Source: Pseudalkalibacillus salsuginis
Lineage (GTDB): Bacteria; Bacillota; Bacilli; Bacillales; Fictibacillaceae
Direction of reading: 5' to 3'
Length of the DNA: 64,000 nucleotides
NCBI RefSeq assembly: GCF_021646685.1
Contig: NZ_JAKJHW010000002.1
Coordinates: 682,001 to 746,000 of the forward strand
Shown here: positions 16,247 to 25,796 of the stretch, piece after piece
How positions within the stretch are numbered: the first letter of the stretch is position 1
How the letters are laid out: each line of letters begins with the position of its first letter
The notes under the pieces: generated by a model
The model's database searches: none
Told to the model about the DNA's origin: nothing
What the model saw: the letters and a program-made list of their open reading frames with translations, nothing else
Position numbers and translations under genes: made by a program

Positions 16247-18916
16247 TTGGAAAAATATGTTCTTCACTTTGCTGAAATCGACAAAACACATTTACCCAAT
16301 GTAGGAGGAAAAGGTGCAAACCTTGGTGAAATGACAAAAGTTGGATTACCCATTCCTGATGGCTTCTGTGTTTCAACATCGGCTTACCGTACATTCATCG
16401 AATCAAGCACAGAGATGGAGGAACTATTCAATCAACTTGTAAAAGTAAGGGCTGACGACTTGGATGAAATCCGTAGATTAGGCCAAAGGATCCGGAACCA
16501 TTTGAAATCCCTAACTATTTCAGATTCGATCAAATCAAGCATTATAGAGGCATGGATCACTATAGGACAGGAAAAATCGTATGCCGTACGTTCTTCCGCT
16601 ACAGCTGAAGATTTGCCAAATGCTTCATTCGCGGGGCAACAGGATACTTATTTGAATATTCGGGGGCAGGAGGAGCTTCTTCAAGCTATCCAGAATTGTT
16701 GGGCTTCCTTATTCACCGATCGAGCCATCTCCTATCGAACGAAAAACGGGTTTGATCATCGGTCTGTCTTCCTATCCGTCGTCGTGCAGGAAATGGTCAA
16801 TCCCGACGTATCCGGTATCATGTTCACCGCTGATCCCATCACGGGCCATCGGGAGACGCTATCGATTGATGCCAGCTTCGGCTTAGGTGAGGCCCTTGTG
16901 TCTGGAGTCGTCTCTGCCGATTTGTATCATGTCCGGGAAAGCGAAATTATTAAAAAACAGATTTCTGAAAAGAAGATTGCGATTTTTTCCAAACCGGAAG
17001 GCGGAACCGTCACAGAGGAACTCCCTCCTGATAAACAGGGTGAACAAGCACTGAAGGATGACGAAATCATTCGTTTGGCGGAAATAGGAAAGGCGATTGA
17101 AGCACATTATGGCTCGGAACAAGATATTGAATGGTGCTTGGTCGATGGTGAATTTCACATTGTACAGAGCCGTCCGATCACATCCCTATATCCTTTACCT
17201 GAAAAGAAGGATGATAGGTTACATGCTTATGTATCTGTCAGCCATGCCCAAATGATGACGGATGTAATGAAACCTTTAGCTTCATCCTTATGGAAAACAT
17301 TATTTCCTTTCGGGAAAGAGACGGTCGCTTCTGAATGTCCTTATGTTCAGGAGATTGGCGGCAGAATTTATATCGATCTTACCAATGTCCTCTATCTGAA
17401 GGAGTCGCGTATTCTGTATACTTTCTTGATGAAGGCGATGGACGAAAAAATGGCGAATGCTCTATCAAACTTGGTCCAGCGTGATGAATTCATGAAGGAT
17501 GCACAGTCGAATCCCGCAATAAAAAGGGGTGCCATCAAACTTCTCAGCCCGGTCGGTACGAAAGTGATGAAAAACGTTCTATTTGCGAATCCTGAAAAAG
17601 CGGCTAGGGAAGCAGATCAAACCCTCGATCGCTTCGTAAAAGAAGCCAAAGAACAATTATCAGGATTCTCAAGTACTGATCGGATCAGAAAAATTCAAGA
17701 TAGCGTCGGGACATTGTTCCTCTCAATCCTACCCAAGTTATTCCCTTATTTTGTATCGGGAATGGTCGCAAATAAATTATTAAGGATGTTGTCGAACTGG
17801 TGGTTAGGGGATGACCAAGATGTGAAATTGTTACAAAAATCACTGCCAGGCAATGTGACAAGCGAAATGGGCCTTAAAGTCGGAGACCTTGCGGATATCG
17901 TGAGAGAACACCCTGAGCTATTCAAATATCTTGAAACTGCTGAAGATGAGACTTTTTACCAGGGGATGGACCGATTAAACGGGGGACATGCCTTCCGGGA
18001 AGAATTCGAGGACTTCATGGACAACTATGGCATGCGCTGTTCTGGGGAAATTGATATTACCAAACCTAGATGGCACGAAGCCCCTACCCAACTCGTCCCC
18101 TCTATCCTGACCCATGTCCGGAGTGTAGCACCTGGCCAACACCGGAAAAAATTCAAGCAAGGCCAGCTGGAAGCCGACAAAGCTGCTGAACGTTTGATCC
18201 AACGAGCCAAAGAATTGTCTGACGGTTGGTGGAAAGCCAGGATTATCAAACGGCTAGTCTCCGTCTCCCGCCATTTGATGGGTATGAGAGAACACCATAA
18301 ATATGTACTTGTCCATTATATGGATCAGTACCGGCAAGCTTTATTAGAGGGAGGAAGACGACTGGTCGAAGAAAACAGGCTTCAACAGACAGAAGATATG
18401 TACTATTTTTCATTGCATGATCTCCTTTCGATCATGCACGGGAACTTTGAAGGTGATATCGACTCAATCATCCAGGAGCGGAAAGAAGCTTATTCCCATT
18501 ATGCAAAACTTACGCCTCCTCGCATATTGACGAGTGATGGTGAATCAGTCACAGCTGTACTTTCTGATATCCATGCGCCTGAGGGAGCTTTGATTGGAAC
18601 ACCTGCCTCCGCAGGTAATGTTGAAGGTATTGCAAGAGTCGTTTTGAAACCAGAGGAATCCAATTTACAGGAAGGTGAAATTCTGATCGCTCCTTTCACT
18701 GATCCGGGCTGGACACCATTGTTCCAGTCAGCTAAAGCCCTGGTCATGGAGATTGGAGGTACGATGACGCATGGTTCGGTTGTAGCGCGTGAGTATGGGA
18801 TTCCTGCGGTCGTCGGAATAGATGGGGCAACTCAAAAAATCAAAAACGGACAGAGGATCCGGGTAAATGCTGAAGAAGGATATGTACAAATAATAGAAGG
18901 GGATCACAGTGAATAA
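16247..18916 (+). CDS. PEP synthase / rifampin phosphotransferase family enzyme
   Basis: Starting at TTG 16247 with ribosome site AAGGAGGAAG, the 889-residue protein has three parts. The N-terminal PPDK-type ATP-grasp domain includes VGGKGANLGEM (19-29), YAVRSSATAEDLPNASFAG and the QEMVNPDVSGIMFTADP segment. A long helical middle domain spans about 330-780. The C-terminal swivelling PEP-utilising domain has catalytic His842 in MTHGSVVAREYGIPAVVG. The HGSVVAREYG form, rather than the CHAAIIAREL form of PpsA, and the large middle domain favour a rifampin phosphotransferase-like enzyme, which moves the beta-phosphate of ATP to rifamycins. Bacillus Pps proteins share this architecture, so the substrate is not settled. 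Confidence 0.85.
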   Translation: MEKYVLHFAEIDKTHLPNVGGKGANLGEMTKVGLPIPDGFCVSTSAYRTFIESSTEMEELFNQLVKVRADDLDEIRRLGQRIRNHLKSLTISDSIKSSIIEAWITIGQEKSYAVRSSATAEDLPNASFAGQQDTYLNIRGQEELLQAIQNCWASLFTDRAISYRTKNGFDHRSVFLSVVVQEMVNPDVSGIMFTADPITGHRETLSIDASFGLGEALVSGVVSADLYHVRESEIIKKQISEKKIAIFSKPEGGTVTEELPPDKQGEQALKDDEIIRLAEIGKAIEAHYGSEQDIEWCLVDGEFHIVQSRPITSLYPLPEKKDDRLHAYVSVSHAQMMTDVMKPLASSLWKTLFPFGKETVASECPYVQEIGGRIYIDLTNVLYLKESRILYTFLMKAMDEKMANALSNLVQRDEFMKDAQSNPAIKRGAIKLLSPVGTKVMKNVLFANPEKAAREADQTLDRFVKEAKEQLSGFSSTDRIRKIQDSVGTLFLSILPKLFPYFVSGMVANKLLRMLSNWWLGDDQDVKLLQKSLPGNVTSEMGLKVGDLADIVREHPELFKYLETAEDETFYQGMDRLNGGHAFREEFEDFMDNYGMRCSGEIDITKPRWHEAPTQLVPSILTHVRSVAPGQHRKKFKQGQLEADKAAERLIQRAKELSDGWWKARIIKRLVSVSRHLMGMREHHKYVLVHYMDQYRQALLEGGRRLVEENRLQQTEDMYYFSLHDLLSIMHGNFEGDIDSIIQERKEAYSHYAKLTPPRILTSDGESVTAVLSDIHAPEGALIGTPASAGNVEGIARVVLKPEESNLQEGEILIAPFTDPGWTPLFQSAKALVMEIGGTMTHGSVVAREYGIPAVVGIDGATQKIKNGQRIRVNAEEGYVQIIEGDHSE

Positions 18917-18986
18917 GACACTCCCCTATATAGCGATACTTTTTGCAACTACAACCAACATATAGTAGAAACATCCACCGAAAGAA

Positions 18987-19020
18987 AATCGCCCCGACTT
19001 GAAGAGGGGCGATTAATTAC
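18987..19020 (+). terminator. Rho-independent terminator
   Basis: AATCGCCCC (18987-18995) pairs with GGGGCGATT (19006-19014). It lies between convergent genes; the T-tract is only moderate. Confidence 0.75.
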
Positions 19021-19099
19021 TTTGTTTCATTTTGGGACAAAAGAATAGGACACAATCCTTCATCCTGATACGCATTTTCTCAGCACTTTATCCCATTCT

Positions 19100-20800
19100 T
19101 TAAAATGCCCCTGATCCTCCTCCGCCCCCACCGACACCTCCGCCTGTTCCCGTGGAACTGCTTGAGGAGGATGGATTGGTTGATTCATTTGCTGTACTGA
19201 AGCTTGCGGAAGCCACTGAAGCGAGGATGATCATGGTGCTTACATCCATAGAATAAACGACTTCCGGGCTGCTTGTTTTTGAACCATAAAAAACCTTGGC
19301 AAGCTCTTCGTTTTTCTTAAGGATTTTTTTATCCCTCGTACCTAACCCGTAGATGAAGGCTCTCATCCGGTCATCCTCTAGCCATGATTGCCAGTCGTCG
19401 TCAGAAAGCTTTCGGAACTTTTCCTTGAACGCTTTCCATTCAAAAGCGATCAGTGCCCCCTTCCATGTAAGCGGATGGTAAGCGAAGGCATAGGTGATGG
19501 TCACGATTAGGACGATGATCGACATCAACATCCAGAAAAACAACCCGTATATCGGAAAAAGGATGATGAACGGTAGCACCAATAGACTTGACAGGCCAAC
19601 TCCTAAACGATACCTCACTTTACCCTCATACAGTTTCTGTTCTCTCACTTCTTCCTCCAGCGCTTGCTTCCATCTCGTCTGGTATATTTGGTAGGTTTCG
19701 TGGTTGCTTTTCTTTTTCGCATAACGGGTCAGGTCTTCGAAGCCGAATTTTTCGTTTTCACCGATTTCATCAAACAACCATTCCATGAGGACTTTTTCTT
19801 GTTTCATGGTACCTTCCCGTGTGACAATACGGAATCGGTTTTCCGAATCTTGTTTCACATAATCCTGCCTGACGAGATCCAACAAGGCTGCGGATAAGGC
19901 TTCAGGGGGGAGGAGTTTATAATTTGAAAAATAGATCGTCGCTGGTAAGCTTATCCACTGGTTCGGGATCCGATCTGAAAGGTTCGCTTCTCTTTCTACA
20001 GCACGTTTTCGAATCAGGCTTTTCACACCTGTCGTGAAAATCAATGCCAGGATGATGAAGGCAAAGATCGGAATGACGAATTGTCCGATCGTCTCAATTG
20101 TGTTCCGTCTTGCCGCTTTTGCAGCGGCTTCCTCATTTATCTTGCGTTGAGCGCCGAGGATCTCGTCTTTCATCGGTTGATCTGGTGTCATGTTTGCACT
20201 CGGAAAAAGTGTCTGGTCATAAGCGACCCGGATATCGCCGTTACGGCCATCCGGAACTTTACCGAACTTAAAAGTGACAGTACCGTCAGGCTGAATGGAT
20301 GCTTTATCAAAAGCTTCGTCATAACCGAAGGCGATCACATCATCTGTCTTGCTCGGCGGCTGGACCGTCACAGTCAGGTCTTCATAGGTGGATTCATTGC
20401 CTTCATCAAAGAATGGCCAGTAGAATTCCCCGACATCGGAATAAACGTCCACACCATTTTCGATCGTATAGGTGAGATCGATCGTGATCGTTTCGTCTTT
20501 TCCTTTCCGGTGGATTATATATATATATCCTTCTTTTTCAACTTGTAGTGGCTTTCCGTTTTCGTTTGCCTTAAAATCAGTTATCTCTGTGCCCTTTTTC
20601 GGAATCAATTCTCTCGTGATCCCATTGAACTTCCCTTCAAATTCATAGGTGTGTGTTTCCTCTACATTTACGCTACCGTTTTCCTGTAGATACGCATCGA
20701 TTTGTGTGCGGTTGATCGAATACTCCACCGCAAATGTCTGGAGAGGAAAGGTCACAAACGTCAATAGGATGATGAATATTGAGGTAAATCGTCTGAACAT
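19100..20800 (-). CDS. DUF2207 domain membrane protein with Gly-rich tail
   Basis: This 566-residue protein has a signal peptide (1-24, ending TFA), then an extracellular beta-rich DUF2207 region (about 25-215) beginning with YSINRTQIDAYLQENGSVNVEE. A membrane helix at about 240-265 and a cytosolic part follow, with two more helices near 405-445. The C-terminus is low complexity: a serine run, then GTGGGVGGGGGGSGAF. This order matches the DUF2207 (YciQ-like) family, of unknown function. It is probably monocistronic. Confidence 0.85.
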   Translation of the reverse strand: MFRRFTSIFIILLTFVTFPLQTFAVEYSINRTQIDAYLQENGSVNVEETHTYEFEGKFNGITRELIPKKGTEITDFKANENGKPLQVEKEGYIYIIHRKGKDETITIDLTYTIENGVDVYSDVGEFYWPFFDEGNESTYEDLTVTVQPPSKTDDVIAFGYDEAFDKASIQPDGTVTFKFGKVPDGRNGDIRVAYDQTLFPSANMTPDQPMKDEILGAQRKINEEAAAKAARRNTIETIGQFVIPIFAFIILALIFTTGVKSLIRKRAVEREANLSDRIPNQWISLPATIYFSNYKLLPPEALSAALLDLVRQDYVKQDSENRFRIVTREGTMKQEKVLMEWLFDEIGENEKFGFEDLTRYAKKKSNHETYQIYQTRWKQALEEEVREQKLYEGKVRYRLGVGLSSLLVLPFIILFPIYGLFFWMLMSIIVLIVTITYAFAYHPLTWKGALIAFEWKAFKEKFRKLSDDDWQSWLEDDRMRAFIYGLGTRDKKILKKNEELAKVFYGSKTSSPEVVYSMDVSTMIILASVASASFSTANESTNPSSSSSSTGTGGGVGGGGGGSGAF

Positions 20801-20923
20801 CTTTCAACACCTGCTTTCAGTGGTATTCTACGAAAACAGTGTGTGGAATGTTTCATGCTTTTAGTCTTTTTTATGACCTTGCACGTTGAACATATTGCTG
20901 TCCGATTTCTCGAATTTGTCCCC

Positions 20924-21406
20924 CTATTTATCCTCAATGAACGGGACGAGCAGCTCGACTGTCTCCTCTTCCACCCCTTCTTCGATATAGAAAATTTCAA
21001 TTGGGAATGATTGATCGAACCATTTCTGTTTGTATCTGTTATTTCTCATCCATTCGAATAGTTTCGTATACCCTTCTTCAATCGTCCTGTTCGTGCAGGT
21101 GATTTTGGCGTACTTCGTTGCTGGAACATGAAAACCGACCATGGCCGCTGGGATCGATTCGAGGTCCCTCACTTCAAGGCAACCGAAGTAGGTGGCAACG
21201 ATCTCGTTGCACATATAGGGAGCATAAATGACGTCACGATTTACAGCGTTCTTGATTTCATCTCTTCGTTGCTCAAATTTGTAATGGATATCCATCGCTG
21301 CTTGCGGAAAAGCATCCGGAAAATTGGCTGTCACACTTTGGCCAACTAGGTTGAACTCCTTCTCCATTACCTCACATTCAAATAAGGCTTTCGTTTTTTG
21401 TTGCAT
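20924..21406 (-). CDS. GyrI-like effector-binding domain protein
   Basis: The chosen start is ATG 21406 (MQQKTKALFECEV), with AGGAAGGATGAC upstream; an in-frame TTG at 21439 is less likely. The product of about 160 residues looks like a stand-alone AraC effector-binding/GyrI-like domain. It contains strands around VGQSVTANFPDAF, the central MVGFHVPATKYAKITCTN and a terminal FYIEEGVEEETVELLVPF. Such domains bind hydrophobic small molecules; no DNA-binding domain is attached. The ligand is unknown. Confidence 0.75.
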   Translation of the reverse strand: MQQKTKALFECEVMEKEFNLVGQSVTANFPDAFPQAAMDIHYKFEQRRDEIKNAVNRDVIYAPYMCNEIVATYFGCLEVRDLESIPAAMVGFHVPATKYAKITCTNRTIEEGYTKLFEWMRNNRYKQKWFDQSFPIEIFYIEEGVEEETVELLVPFIEDK

Positions 21407-21556
21407 GTCATCCTTCCTTCCAAACGTTTTTATGGACAAATGAAAAAGACCATACCTATTGTGAGGTTAAGGTCATAGATGTCCGGAATTTCACTAAACT
21501 AAATAAGGATTCTACGACGCCCAGATTTTTCCTTCTTGTTTTTGTAATGTTGCCGA

Positions 21557-21895
21557 TTAGATGATCCTCGTTAACCAGAGATACAGGAGGATGAAAAGAA
21601 TTTCGAAAAAAGCTAGCTTCCACAAACGTGATGTCTTCCCAGATTTATTGAATTCTATGAAAATCTCAATCAAGAGGACAGCCATGGTGACAAATAGAAT
21701 CGTCTCGATTAGGACAGCGACAAACATGAAAAGGTACCATCGCAAGAAAAAAGATAGGACGATTCCTGTTCCACAGATGAGGAACATCGGCAGCAGCTTC
21801 GCCTTTAATGATTTACGTTTCAGAAAAGCCCAGACCTGATAAAGGCCGAAAGCTCCAAATAATAATAAATATTCAATCATGAAAACCGGCTCCAT
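21557..21895 (-). CDS. Small integral membrane protein
   Basis: The 112-residue protein consists almost entirely of four hydrophobic helices separated by short basic loops (KRKSLKAK, KSGKTSR). Its start has ribosome site AAGGAG nine bases upstream. I do not recognise a family. It stands alone between a GyrI-like gene and the promoter region of the binding-protein operon. Confidence 0.6.
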   Translation of the reverse strand: MEPVFMIEYLLLFGAFGLYQVWAFLKRKSLKAKLLPMFLICGTGIVLSFFLRWYLFMFVAVLIETILFVTMAVLLIEIFIEFNKSGKTSRLWKLAFFEILFILLYLWLTRII

Positions 21896-22039
21896 AGTAA
21901 ATTCTCCTTATCGCTATTTTTATAATGTAATAGACGCTTCGAACCTGATTCGGTTTCACTTTTTCGAAAGCAACCTCCTTCAACCACTTCATGTTCAAAA
22001 CTTTGACATAAAAAAATCCCAAATATACTGAATATTCAT

Positions 22040-22109
22040 TTTACATTGACTGGTATGTCCGATATAATGGGTTTACACTTCATTTAATATATACTGTACA
22101 AACTGTACA
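22040..22109 (+). promoter_or_regulatory. Sigma-A promoter with palindromic operator
   Basis: TTTACA (22040-22045), a 17-base spacer and a perfect TATAAT (22063-22068) form a strong promoter for the binding-protein gene, leaving an untranslated leader of about 165 bases. Downstream of the start site lie two self-complementary hexamers, TGTACA at 22095-22100 and 22104-22109, separated by ACT-type spacing. They form a palindrome where a bound repressor would block elongation. Confidence 0.75.
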
Positions 22110-22240
22110 TATTGTATGAGTCATAAAAACGAATTCAAAACGCCTGACAATCCCTGAAGAAGTTTAATCCAGGTCATTATGCCCCTTCGATTTTGAAGTG
22201 GCAATGATAATAAATTTATCATTTAGGAGTTGGTTAAGGA

Positions 22241-23824
22241 ATGTTTAGAAGAGGCTTTCTGATCCTACTGATGTGTTTGATGCTTGCATTAGTGGGATGC
22301 TCGAACAATGGCGATGGGAAAGCAACTGACCAGAAGCCTGATACTTTGGTTATCGGGCTTGGAGGTGATGCGGTTTCCCTCGACCCGGCTGAAGTCACGG
22401 ATTCAGTCTCAGAAAATGTATCGCAAAGCATCTTGGAAACGTTGGTCACGTTCACTGAAGGGAAGACAAAAGTGGAACCTCTTCTTGCAAAAGAGTGGAC
22501 AGAGTCAGATGACGGATTGAGTTACACATTTACACTTCAAGAGGGTGTGCAATTCCATGACGGGACTCCATTCAATGCTGAGGCCGTCGTTTATAACTTT
22601 GAACGATGGATGAATGCAGATGAAGATAAATTCTTCATGTATGGATCTGTTTTCGGTGGTTACGAAGGCGATGAAAATCATGTCATCGAATCGGTGGAAG
22701 CTGTTGATGAACATACGGTCAAGTTTACACTGAAATATCCAAAGCCTACGTTCTTGAAGGATCTTGCATTGACGCCATTCTCGATCTCAAGCCCTGAAGC
22801 AATCGAAGAACATGGAGAGGAATATGGCAGTAACACGGTCGGAACTGGACCGTTCACATTTGAAGAATGGAAAAGGAAAAACAGGGTGACCTTGAACAAA
22901 AATGAAGATTATTGGGTAGATGGTCATCCGAAATTGGACCAGGTCATATTCCGGATCATCCCGGATAACAGCAACCGCCTGAATGCGTTGAAAAGCGGGG
23001 AGATTCACTTGATGGATGGGCTGAACCCAGAGAACATTGACGAGATCGAACAAAGCGAAAACTTTAAAGTCTTTTCAAGGCCATCGCTTAACCTAGGATA
23101 CTTAGGGTTCAACGTTGAGAGAGAACCGTTCGATGACAAGCTGGTTCGCCAAGCATTGAATCATGCCGTGGATAAGGAGGCCATCATCAAAGCCTTTTTC
23201 GCTGGCCAGGCAGAGCCTGCCAAAAATCCGATCCCGCCTGTCATCCAAGGCTATAATGATGAAATTGAAGCGTATCCGCATGACCCTAAAAAAGCAAAAG
23301 AACTACTTAAAGAAGCAGGTTATCCTGACGGTTTTAAAATGGAATTATGGGCAATGCCTGTAGCACGTCCTTATATGCCTGATGCAAATAAAGTAGCGGA
23401 ATCGATTCAATCCGATCTTGAAAAAATCGGTGTAAAGGCAGAAATCGTTTCTTATGAATGGGCGACCTACTTGGATAAAGTCAAAGAAGGCGAAGCAGAT
23501 TCATTTATTCTCGGTTGGACAGGAACAAATGGTGATGCCGATGATTTCATTTACAACTTATGGCATGAAGATAACATTGGCAGCTTGAATTCCACACGCT
23601 ATGCGAACGATGAACTGAACCGCTTGTTAAGTGAAGCCCGGACCATTACGGATCAAGATAAACGGGATAAGTTATATAAACGAGCTCAGGAAATCATGCA
23701 CGAGGACCCGCCGATCGTGCCTTTAGTCCATGCGACACCTGCTCTGGCTGGAAGAGCTGATCTAAAAGGTTTCGATCCACATCCTACAGGAAGGATCATC
23801 ACGACGGAAATTTCATTCGAGTAA
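22241..23824 (+). CDS. ABC transporter substrate-binding lipoprotein, peptide (family 5) type
   Basis: The 527-residue protein has a lipoprotein signal with lipobox ALVGC (Cys20), so it is anchored on the outer face of the membrane. The mature part follows family 5 solute-binding proteins (DppA/OppA/AppA): LVIGLGGDAVSLDPAEVTD, YTFTLQEGVQFHDGTPFNAEAVVYNFERW, a VGTGPFTFEEWKR motif and RQALNHAVDKEAI. Ligands in this family are di- and oligopeptides, but also nickel or glutathione. No permease or ATPase genes are adjacent, so it must work with components encoded elsewhere. It is followed by an amidohydrolase gene 49 bases away, suggesting uptake and hydrolysis of an N-acyl or peptide-like compound. 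Confidence 0.92.
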   Translation: MFRRGFLILLMCLMLALVGCSNNGDGKATDQKPDTLVIGLGGDAVSLDPAEVTDSVSENVSQSILETLVTFTEGKTKVEPLLAKEWTESDDGLSYTFTLQEGVQFHDGTPFNAEAVVYNFERWMNADEDKFFMYGSVFGGYEGDENHVIESVEAVDEHTVKFTLKYPKPTFLKDLALTPFSISSPEAIEEHGEEYGSNTVGTGPFTFEEWKRKNRVTLNKNEDYWVDGHPKLDQVIFRIIPDNSNRLNALKSGEIHLMDGLNPENIDEIEQSENFKVFSRPSLNLGYLGFNVEREPFDDKLVRQALNHAVDKEAIIKAFFAGQAEPAKNPIPPVIQGYNDEIEAYPHDPKKAKELLKEAGYPDGFKMELWAMPVARPYMPDANKVAESIQSDLEKIGVKAEIVSYEWATYLDKVKEGEADSFILGWTGTNGDADDFIYNLWHEDNIGSLNSTRYANDELNRLLSEARTITDQDKRDKLYKRAQEIMHEDPPIVPLVHATPALAGRADLKGFDPHPTGRIITTEISFE

Positions 23825-23873
23825 TAGATATACAATCAGTCATCATGTATAACTTGAGTTTGGAGGCGTTAAC

Positions 23874-25049
23874 TTGTTGTTACAAAAAGCATTTGATCTA
23901 TTAGAAAAAATCTATCCTGAAATGGTCGACATCAGAAGAGACCTTCACATGCATCCAGAAATCTCTTTCCAGGAGAAACGGACACCGGAAATGATCGCGA
24001 AATACCTGGAAGACTTGGGATTGGAAGTGAAAACGAAAGTCGGCGGCAATGGGGTCGTCGGTCGTTTAAAGGGTGGAAAACCTGGGAAAACACTCGCTTT
24101 GCGTGCGGATTTCGATGCATTACTCGTCAATGATGAAAAAGATGCCCCCTACAAATCAAAGGTCCCTGGTGTCAGTCATGCATGCGGACATGATATCCAC
24201 ACAGGAGCCTTGCTCGGAGTCGCGAAAGTGTTGAGCCATATAAAAGATGAACTTGAAGGGGAAGTCGTTTTCCTTCACCAGCATGCAGAGGAAATGGCCC
24301 CTGGTGGAGCAAAAGCGATGGTAGAAGATGGTTGCCTTGAAGGTGTTGATGAAGTATACGGAGCCCACGTGGAAGTGAATTTTCCGATCGGATCCGTTGC
24401 GCTTAATGATGGATATGTGCAGGCTTCGTCTGACGCATTCGATATTACGATCAAAGGAAAAGGTGGGCACGCAGCTGAGCCACATCGTTCAAAAGATCCT
24501 GTCATCATAGGAAGCCATCTTGTCGTTGATCTACAAAACATCGTCAGCAGACGTGTGGACCCCCTCCACCCTGCACTCGTGACGGTAGGCGCATTCCAAA
24601 GTGGGGACACTCATAACGTCATCCCGGATAAAGCTTATTTGAAAGGAACCGTCAGAACATATGACCAGGATGTCCGGGACCAGGTTGAAAACGAATTAAA
24701 GCTGATTTGTGAAAAAACAGGGGAAAAACATGGTGTAACGATCGATGTCAACTATAATAGAGGCTATATCTCGTTATACAATCACCCGGAACAAACCGAA
24801 TACATCAAAAAGCTTTCGACGGAAATCGTCGGTGAAGAGAACGTCACAGTCAAACCACCGGATATGGGCGGCGAAGACTTCGCTTATTATGTCGACGCTT
24901 TACCTGGTACATTTTTTTGGATCGGTGGAGGAAATCCTGAAATCAATGCATTCTATCCGCACCATCACCCGAAATTCGATGTCGATGAAAAATCGATGTT
25001 GATCGCCGGAAAGGTCTTCCTATCAGCGGTGATCAACCGATCTTCATGA
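23874..25049 (+). CDS. M20 family amidohydrolase / aminoacylase
   Basis: The start is TTG 23874 with ribosome site GGAGGCG; a second TTG follows immediately. The 391 residues match M20D peptidases such as N-acyl-amino-acid and hippurate hydrolases: LHMHPEISFQEKRT near the N-terminus, LRADFDALLV, SHACGHDIHTGALLG with metal-binding residues, and HQHAEEMAPGGAKAM with the catalytic Glu. Then come a dimerisation domain and GGEDFAYY near 345. It should be cytosolic and hydrolyse an amide bond, releasing an amino acid. It lies in an apparent operon after the binding lipoprotein, which would supply its substrate. Confidence 0.92.
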   Translation: MLLQKAFDLLEKIYPEMVDIRRDLHMHPEISFQEKRTPEMIAKYLEDLGLEVKTKVGGNGVVGRLKGGKPGKTLALRADFDALLVNDEKDAPYKSKVPGVSHACGHDIHTGALLGVAKVLSHIKDELEGEVVFLHQHAEEMAPGGAKAMVEDGCLEGVDEVYGAHVEVNFPIGSVALNDGYVQASSDAFDITIKGKGGHAAEPHRSKDPVIIGSHLVVDLQNIVSRRVDPLHPALVTVGAFQSGDTHNVIPDKAYLKGTVRTYDQDVRDQVENELKLICEKTGEKHGVTIDVNYNRGYISLYNHPEQTEYIKKLSTEIVGEENVTVKPPDMGGEDFAYYVDALPGTFFWIGGGNPEINAFYPHHHPKFDVDEKSMLIAGKVFLSAVINRSS

Positions 25050-25076
25050 TCGTTTAAGGGATTTTAGACGTTCAGG

Positions 25077-25107
25077 ATATACTTTACAAAATATTTGGTC
25101 TAGAATA
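25077..25107 (+). promoter_or_regulatory. Promoter region with a copy of the upstream operator half
   Basis: ATATACTTTACAAA (25077-25090) differs by one base from ATATACTGTACAAA at 22089-22102 in front of the binding-protein gene. TAGAAT (25101-25106) is a likely -10 for the regulator gene. The shared sequence suggests that the GbsR-like protein binds both places. Confidence 0.45.
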
Positions 25108-25153
25108 GAGTAAAAGATGAAGGACGAAGTAATTCTAGTTTGGAATTAAAGGT

Positions 25154-25711
25154 GTGTTTCGCTTGAATGAGAAATTTAAAGAAATAAGAGAACGGATCAT
25201 TGAGCAGAATTCAGAATCCCAGACATTATACAGCATGCATCATACCCTGAAGCGTCTGATGTCCATCATGTATTACTATGAAAAACCGATGACATTAGAT
25301 GATATGGCAAGCCTGTTGGGAATGAGCAAAGCAAGCATGAGCAATGCGGTCAGGGAACTGATTGAAATCGGCCTCGTTAAAAAGGTTTGGAAAAAAGGCG
25401 AACGGAAGGACATCTATCAGGTCGAAGAAGATAATTATGAAAGTTTCATCAAATTCTTTTGCTATCATTGGCGAAAACAAATAACCCCCAAAACCAGTTC
25501 GATGAGAAAATCTATCAGAGAGCTGAAGGAATTGGCTGAAGAAGACAATCTGGATGAAGAAACGAAAGCATTGATCGAGAAAGACCTTGAAAAGTTATAT
25601 GATGGATTGGACTATCTCTCTTGGGTCAGCGGAGTCATTGAATTATTCGAAACCCACGAGATCTTCGACTATGTTCCGAAGAAAAGCAGGGACAAAATGA
25701 GCAACAGATGA
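25154..25711 (+). CDS. GbsR/MarR-like transcriptional regulator
   Basis: This 185-residue protein has a winged-helix domain near residues 35-95 with the helix-turn-helix LDDMASLLGMSKASMSNAVREL and wing VKKVWKKGERKDIYQVE. A long helical C-terminal part follows. This is the layout of the GbsR/OpcR branch of MarR-like repressors, which in Bacillus control uptake or synthesis of compatible solutes. Its first codons read TTG or GTG in front of FRLNEKF; the likely translated start is at or just after 25154. It stands last in the binding protein-amidohydrolase cluster and probably regulates it. Confidence 0.8.
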   Translation: MFRLNEKFKEIRERIIEQNSESQTLYSMHHTLKRLMSIMYYYEKPMTLDDMASLLGMSKASMSNAVRELIEIGLVKKVWKKGERKDIYQVEEDNYESFIKFFCYHWRKQITPKTSSMRKSIRELKELAEEDNLDEETKALIEKDLEKLYDGLDYLSWVSGVIELFETHEIFDYVPKKSRDKMSNR

Positions 25712-25744
25712 TCATATTCCAGTAAATTCATCCATCATTCGGAG

Positions 25745-25770
25745 AAAATCGCTCACTGAGCGATTTTTTC
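25745..25770 (+). terminator. Rho-independent terminator
   Basis: AAAATCGCTCA (25745-25755) pairs with TGAGCGATTTT (25757-25767) and runs into TTTTTTC. It ends the regulator transcript. Confidence 0.85.
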
Positions 25771-25796
25771 TTTATTTAATTCGGTTGATAGATCGG

